DNA of 10,183 bases from Aequorivita sp. GTDB taxonomy: Bacteria; Bacteroidota; Bacteroidia; Flavobacteriales; Flavobacteriaceae. The stretch is from NCBI GenBank assembly GCA_020435865.1, contig JAGQYZ010000014.1, positions 1 to 10,183 of the forward strand. The letters are read 5' to 3'. Both the position numbers and the translations under genes were made by a program. This document shows positions 6,103 through 10,183 of the stretch, piece after piece. The stretch's first letter is position 1; the number at the start of each line of letters is the position of its first letter. The notes under the pieces are model-generated. The model was not told where the DNA came from, did not search any database, and worked only from the letters and a program-made list of their open reading frames with translations.

Positions 6103-7794
6103 ATGAAAATTTCTCTACAAAATTTAAAATTTAGCTCCTTTTTTCTTTATATAACTTTTTTTGGGTTTAGTCCACTCATTTTTGCTCAAAATCTTCGCGA
6201 AAACTATCACGAAGTGGAGGACGATCCATACATTTCAGTTTCACAAGAAGATATGCAGCATTCTCCTGCATATACTATAAATGCACCAAATTATTTCACT
6301 CGACAAGTAAATGTGGATGAAAATGGTCAAAATATAATTGGCGACGCTGGCAATGAAACATCCATAGCCATTGACCCAATAAATCCAAATAGAATAGTTA
6401 TTGGTTGGCGCCAGTTTGATACCGTAAATAGTAATTTTCGTCAGGCTGGTAATGGATTTTCTGTAGATGGAGGACTATCGTGGACTTTTCCAGACGTTTT
6501 AGACCCGGGAGTGTTTCGCTCAGACCCAGTGCTAGATTTTGATAAAAACGGAAATTTTTATTACAATAGCCTTACAGGTGATTTTAATTGTGAAGTTTAT
6601 AAAATAACTGATGGAGGTAATGACTGGGGAACCCCCGTAGCAGCTAGAGGCGGAGATAAACAATGGATGCGCATTGACCGTACAGATGGTATTGGAGACG
6701 CCAATAATTACTCTTGTTGGAATCCAAGCTTTTCTAATTGTAATGGTGGCTTTACGCGTTCAACGGATGGTAGTAATACGTTTGATGAATGTATTTTTAT
6801 TGACAATAGTCCGGTCTGGGGAACACTAGCGGTAGATGCTGAAGGTACTTTATATATAGTAGGAACTTCAAATTCGGGAATTGTCCTTGTAAAATCCACA
6901 ACGGCTAAGGACCCATCCAGCAATGTTACTTGGGATAACGTTACCAACGTAGATTTAGATGGAGATTTAAATTTCCAAAGGCCCGTTAATCCGGCTGGAT
7001 TAATGGGGCAGGCTTGGGTAGATGTTGATATCTCTGGAGGACCAGGACAAGGAAACGTATATGTAGCTGCTTCTGTGTTTCGCTTTTCAAATGGCGACCC
7101 AGGTGATGTTATGTTTGCAAAAAGTACCGACGGAGGCATTACATTTCAGCCGCCAGTTAGAATAAATACAGATTCTGGAACAAATGCTTATCAATGGTTT
7201 GGAACCATGTCGGTGGCTCCTAATGGTCGTATAGATATAGTTTGGTTAGATACTCGCAATGCAACAAACGGAATTGATTCCGTACTCTATTATTCTTTTT
7301 CTGAAGATGAGGGTGAAACTTGGTCAGAAAACGAACCCATCTCAGAACCTTTTAATCCATCTGTAGGTTATCCACAACAGGACAAAATGGGAGATTATTT
7401 TGATATGGTGAGTGATGATGATTATGCCCACCTTGCTTGGGCCAATACCCTTAATGGCGGACAAGATGTTTATTACACACGCATATCGCCCCACGGTATT
7501 TTGAATATTGAAGATATAGCTGCAAATAATTTTCAATTGAAATGTTATCCCAATCCTTTTACCGAGGAGACAACCTTTGGATTTAGCATTGATGGAACAG
7601 AAAATGTAAAACTTGAAGTGTTTGATATCCAAGGCAGAAAGCTTAAAACTTTGCTTAATAAAAACGTTTCCGGGAAACAAAAAATCTCATGGAACGGAAC
7701 TAGCCAAACTGGCGCAAAACTCACATCAGGGCTTTATTTTATTACCCTAAAATCTGAAACGAAAAGCGCAAATCTGAAAATTTTATTGAAATAA
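6103..7794 (+). CDS. secreted Asp-box (BNR) beta-propeller protein with T9SS sorting domain
   Basis: A 563-residue secreted protein. Residues 1-28 are a signal peptide (ending PLIFAQ). The body (about 60-470) looks like a sialidase-type beta-propeller with Asp-box motifs SxDxGxxW and variants: FSVDGGLSW (119-127), ITDGGNDWG (168-176), KSTDGGITF (340-348) and FSEDEGETW (399-407), plus a degenerate copy near 218. The last 87 residues (from about 477) are a type A T9SS C-terminal domain: CYPNPF, then VKLEVFDIQGRKLKTL, then TSGLYFITL and a basic end. It is therefore predicted to cross the outer membrane by the type IX system and be released or surface-attached. I do not see the arginine triad or the FRIP/YRIP motif of true sialidases in an expected order, so glycosidase activity is not supported; it could be a binding or adhesion propeller. 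There is no clear terminator after it and the gene stands alone. Confidence 0.88.
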   Translation: MKISLQNLKFSSFFLYITFFGFSPLIFAQNLRENYHEVEDDPYISVSQEDMQHSPAYTINAPNYFTRQVNVDENGQNIIGDAGNETSIAIDPINPNRIVIGWRQFDTVNSNFRQAGNGFSVDGGLSWTFPDVLDPGVFRSDPVLDFDKNGNFYYNSLTGDFNCEVYKITDGGNDWGTPVAARGGDKQWMRIDRTDGIGDANNYSCWNPSFSNCNGGFTRSTDGSNTFDECIFIDNSPVWGTLAVDAEGTLYIVGTSNSGIVLVKSTTAKDPSSNVTWDNVTNVDLDGDLNFQRPVNPAGLMGQAWVDVDISGGPGQGNVYVAASVFRFSNGDPGDVMFAKSTDGGITFQPPVRINTDSGTNAYQWFGTMSVAPNGRIDIVWLDTRNATNGIDSVLYYSFSEDEGETWSENEPISEPFNPSVGYPQQDKMGDYFDMVSDDDYAHLAWANTLNGGQDVYYTRISPHGILNIEDIAANNFQLKCYPNPFTEETTFGFSIDGTENVKLEVFDIQGRKLKTLLNKNVSGKQKISWNGTSQTGAKLTSGLYFITLKSETKSANLKILLK

Positions 7795-7924
7795 TTTCGT
7801 ATCTTTAAGAGTCAAAAAAAACACAGAATAATAAGATGATTCAAAACAAATAAGCAAGTCCAAACTTCTCAGTAATTGTTTGGCGCATTGCATCTGAAAA
7901 AAGTACTAACCAAAAATCGTACAG
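7795..7924 (+). promoter_or_regulatory. leader region of the EF-G paralogue
   Basis: This 130-base gap holds a TATCTTTA (7800-7807), one base off the -7 consensus TAnnTTTG, with no good -33 partner. A 6-bp hairpin (CCAAAC 7860-7865 with GTTTGG 7878-7883, 12-base loop) lies inside the possible leader of about 110 bases. No terminator is evident for the gene before it. Confidence 0.25.
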
Positions 7925-10027
7925 ATGAAAATATATGACGACAAACACATAAAAAATGTAGTTTTTGTAGGCGCCCACAACAGTGGCAAAACTACACTTG
8001 CGGAAACAATGCTTTTTGAAGCAGGCCTTATAAACCGTCGCGGTACAGTTGAAAACAGAAACACAGTTTCAGACTATCACGATGTTGAGCACGAAAGAGG
8101 TAACTCCATCTTCGCCACACCGTTACATACAGAATGGCGCAATTACAAAATCAATATCATCGATACTCCAGGTTTAGATGATTTTATAGGTGAAATAATT
8201 TCTTCCATCCGTGTTTCAGATACCATTCTTACTGTTTTGAATGCGCAACATGGTGTAGAGGTAGGTACAGAAATAATATGGAACTATATAGATAAATATC
8301 TTAAACCAACGATTTTCGTAATTAACCAAATAGACCATATCAATGCGAAGTTTGATGAAAGCTTCAAAAGCATTAAAAATTTGGTAGGAAACAATGCCGT
8401 GAAAATACAATATCCTTTGGTTGTGGATGGTGCGCAATGCATAATTGATGTGCTAAAGATGAAAATGTACAAATTCTCCTCAGATGGAGGAAAGCCCGAA
8501 AAGTTGGAAATTCCGGATGATCAAAAGGAATTAGCCAAAGAACTTAATAATGAATTGATAGAAAAAGCTGCAGAAAATGATGAAACATTGATGGAGCTTT
8601 TTTTTGATAAAGGAACTTTGAACGAAGACGAAATGCGCGCCGGTATTAAAGCCGGAATGTTGAACCATGAACTATTTCCAGTGTTTTGCGTTTCTGCGCT
8701 AAATGATATGGGCACGGGACGCTTGATGGGTTTTATTGATAATGTAGCTCCGGCAGCGGCAGATTTAAAGCCTGAACAAAATACAGAAGGGAAAGAAGTG
8801 GTTTCTTCAAAAGAAAGTCCAACGGCGCTCTTCGTTTTTAAAACCGTCTATCAACCCAATTTAGGGCAAATTACATTCTTCAAAGTAATGAGCGGAGAAG
8901 TCCGTTTAAATGATAAACTAATTAATTCGCAAAACGGCGAAACCGAAGTCATAAATCAACTTTTTATAATGGACGGAAAGGAACGGCAGCCCGTTACCAA
9001 GTTAACGGTTGGCGATATTGGTGCAACTTTGAAACTGAAATATACAGAAACCAATGATACATTAGCCTCACCGAAAAATGTCATTTCCATAAAACCTATT
9101 AAATTTCCACAGCCAAGAATTAAAAAAGCGGTGTTTGCTGTGAATACGAAAGATGAAGAGAAGCTCAGCGAATCACTTAAGAAAATCCACAGCCAAGATC
9201 CAACTGTGGAAGTTTCCTTTTCTTCTGAAGCAAAACAACTCATTCTTTCCTGTCAAGGCGATTTACATCTTGCAACTATTGATTGGATTTTAAACAATAT
9301 TTACGGTGTGGAAGCAAGGTTTGAAAAACCAAAAATTGCTTTCAGAGAAACTATCCAACGATCTTCAACGTCGAATTATAGACACAAAAAACAATCTGGA
9401 GGCTCTGGCCAGTTTGCGGAGGTTCACCTAAAAATTGAACCTTGGTATGAAAATATGGAAGAGCCACAAGGATTTAACATTCGCGGTAGGGAAGAGGTTG
9501 ATCTTTCGTGGGGCGGGAAACTGATTTTTTATAATTGTATAGTGGGCGGAGTGATAGATCAGCGCTATTTGCCATCCATAATGAAAGGTGTTTTGGAAGT
9601 AATGGAAGAAGGGCCCTTGGTGCGCTCCTATATTCGCGATGTGCGCGTCATGGTATACGACGGTAAAATGCATTCAGTAGACTCTAACGATATTTCCTTC
9701 AAAATTGCAGGTGCACACGCTTTCAAAGAAGCCTTTATGAATGCGAATCCCAAACTCCTGGAACCTGTTTTAGAACTTACAGTAAAAGTGCCCGAAGAAA
9801 TGGTGGGCAACGTAATGACCGATCTGCAAGCCCGCCGCTCTATGATACAGGGAATAGAGAACAATAATAATTATCAGGTTTTAAAGTGTTTGACACCCGA
9901 AGTGGAACTTTACGGTTTTTCAACAGATTTGCGATCATTAACACAAGGAAGGGCAACTTTTAAATCGTCGTTTTCATCCTATCAACCCGTTCCAACCAAT
10001 GTTCAAAAGGAAATGATTAGTCAATAA
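7925..10027 (+). CDS. elongation factor G paralogue (EF-G2-like) with altered GTPase motifs
   Basis: A 700-residue protein with all five EF-G domains. The G domain (about 1-280) has P-loop GAHNSGKTT (16-24), switch I HERGNSI (56-62), DTPGLDDF (80-87), NQID (134-137) and SAL (257-259). Domain II is about 300-395, III about 397-465, IV about 468-600 (QSGGSGQF at 490-497, tip HSVDSNDISFKIAG with H583), and V about 608-690 (LLEPVLELTVKVPEE, LRSLTQGRA). In canonical EF-G the switch II motif is DTPGHVDF, whose His activates water for GTP hydrolysis; here residue 84 is Leu. The NKxD guanine-binding motif has Gln for Lys (Q135), and Ser replaces the switch I Thr (S61). These changes mark it as a second EF-G, not the housekeeping fusA, in agreement with the absence of neighbouring ribosomal-protein or tuf genes. 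Domain IV, which drives translocation, looks intact. An EF-G2 of Bacteroides is reported to work without GTPase activity; similarity to it is inferred. Confidence 0.93.
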   Translation: MKIYDDKHIKNVVFVGAHNSGKTTLAETMLFEAGLINRRGTVENRNTVSDYHDVEHERGNSIFATPLHTEWRNYKINIIDTPGLDDFIGEIISSIRVSDTILTVLNAQHGVEVGTEIIWNYIDKYLKPTIFVINQIDHINAKFDESFKSIKNLVGNNAVKIQYPLVVDGAQCIIDVLKMKMYKFSSDGGKPEKLEIPDDQKELAKELNNELIEKAAENDETLMELFFDKGTLNEDEMRAGIKAGMLNHELFPVFCVSALNDMGTGRLMGFIDNVAPAAADLKPEQNTEGKEVVSSKESPTALFVFKTVYQPNLGQITFFKVMSGEVRLNDKLINSQNGETEVINQLFIMDGKERQPVTKLTVGDIGATLKLKYTETNDTLASPKNVISIKPIKFPQPRIKKAVFAVNTKDEEKLSESLKKIHSQDPTVEVSFSSEAKQLILSCQGDLHLATIDWILNNIYGVEARFEKPKIAFRETIQRSSTSNYRHKKQSGGSGQFAEVHLKIEPWYENMEEPQGFNIRGREEVDLSWGGKLIFYNCIVGGVIDQRYLPSIMKGVLEVMEEGPLVRSYIRDVRVMVYDGKMHSVDSNDISFKIAGAHAFKEAFMNANPKLLEPVLELTVKVPEEMVGNVMTDLQARRSMIQGIENNNNYQVLKCLTPEVELYGFSTDLRSLTQGRATFKSSFSSYQPVPTNVQKEMISQ

Positions 10028-10047
10028 ACCAATTCAAAATAAATTCC

Positions 10048-10075
10048 TTGTGCATTCAAACTGTGACTATATTTG
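10048..10075 (+). promoter_or_regulatory. promoter of the gene leaving the window
   Basis: TTG (10048-10050), a 17-base spacer, then TATATTTG (10068-10075) form the best complete -33/-7 pair in the window. It lies just ahead of the partial reading frame at the right edge. The start site would be only about 8 bases before the first ATG, so the transcript would have a very short leader, or the second ATG (10111) is used. Confidence 0.6.
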
Positions 10076-10089
10076 CCGAAAATTAATGT

Positions 10090-10183
10090 ATGTCGCAGCG
10101 GGTTTCTGAAATGGAGACTTCCCCCGGGGAAGAAGTGAAAGATTTGAAAAAAAACGTTTCCGGAATTGATTCCACAAAAGAGA
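10090..10183 (+). CDS. partial reading frame at right edge, unknown product
   Basis: An open frame begins with ATG at 10090 and runs without a stop to the window end, 31 complete codons (MSQRVSEMETSPGEEVKDLK and onward). A second in-frame ATG is at 10111. The visible residues are charged and polar with no signal peptide or motif I recognise. Support comes from the promoter just upstream and its position after the EF-G paralogue. An overlapping ATG at 10086 in another frame stops after seven codons. Product unknown; the length is too short for a firm call. Confidence 0.5.
   Translation, partial: MSQRVSEMETSPGEEVKDLKKNVSGIDSTKE

Noticed and set aside
6708..7680. Two minus-strand open frames (6708-7139 and 7342-7680) inside the Asp-box gene
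   Set aside because: Both are antisense to motif-bearing coding sequence and have no promoter or recognisable protein.
6103..7794. Calling the Asp-box protein a sialidase
   Set aside because: Asp-boxes occur in many propellers, and the catalytic motif set of GH33 is not visible.
7836..7853. Five-codon frame (MIQNK) in the EF-G leader, considered as a leader peptide
   Set aside because: It is too short, has no repeated regulatory codons, and no attenuator structure follows it.
4308..9390. TATAGACACAAAAAA found both near 4308 and near 9378
   Set aside because: One copy is intergenic and the other lies inside EF-G coding sequence; a match of about 15 bases in AT-rich DNA is likely chance.
8216..9864. 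Several minus-strand open frames inside the EF-G paralogue
   Set aside because: All are short and antisense to conserved EF-G domains.
7664..10162. AAAAACGTTTCCGG shared by the T9SS domain coding region and the last partial gene
   Set aside because: Both copies encode a short NVSG peptide in reading frame with no other similarity around them; chance is the simplest explanation.

Overview
The window looks like a chromosomal segment from a member of the Flavobacteriia (Bacteroidota). The signs are an AT-rich base composition, start codons preceded by A-rich leaders instead of Shine-Dalgarno sequences, several copies of the Bacteroidota promoter element TAnnTTTG, a protein ending in a type IX secretion (T9SS) sorting domain, and an ExbD and a cold-shock protein of the lengthened flavobacterial form. 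No insertion sequence, prophage, CRISPR array, tRNA or rRNA is visible. I cannot name the genus.

Layout. Left part (56-1335): exbD on the minus strand, for TonB energisation, diverges from a Crp/Fnr-type regulator on the plus strand. A long perfect hairpin separates the regulator from a convergent minus-strand run read as glutaredoxin-like exported protein -> YceI -> pirin (3557 down to 1435). Divergent from that run are msrA (cytoplasmic) and msrB (predicted envelope lipoprotein), ending in a UUCG-loop terminator. Middle part: a cold-shock-domain protein sits behind a leader that holds a terminator-like hairpin just before its start codon. It is followed by a shared bidirectional terminator and a convergent small membrane-anchored YtxH-like protein. 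Right part: a secreted Asp-box beta-propeller protein with a T9SS tail, then a full-length EF-G paralogue whose GTPase motifs are altered, then the first 31 codons of another gene behind a well-formed promoter.

How they may work together. The 2946-4872 block reads as a redox-repair neighbourhood: two methionine sulfoxide reductases and an exported CxxC glutaredoxin-fold protein. The MsrB has lost the recycling cysteine, so it needs an outside thiol donor, and the exported glutaredoxin-like protein is a candidate. The cold-shock protein and the EF-G paralogue both act on RNA or translation, but nothing in the sequence ties them to one operon.

I see no clearly new multi-gene system. The points most worth following are the EF-G paralogue lacking the catalytic histidine, the one-cysteine MsrB beside an exported glutaredoxin-like protein, and the candidate attenuator or small RNA ahead of the cold-shock gene.
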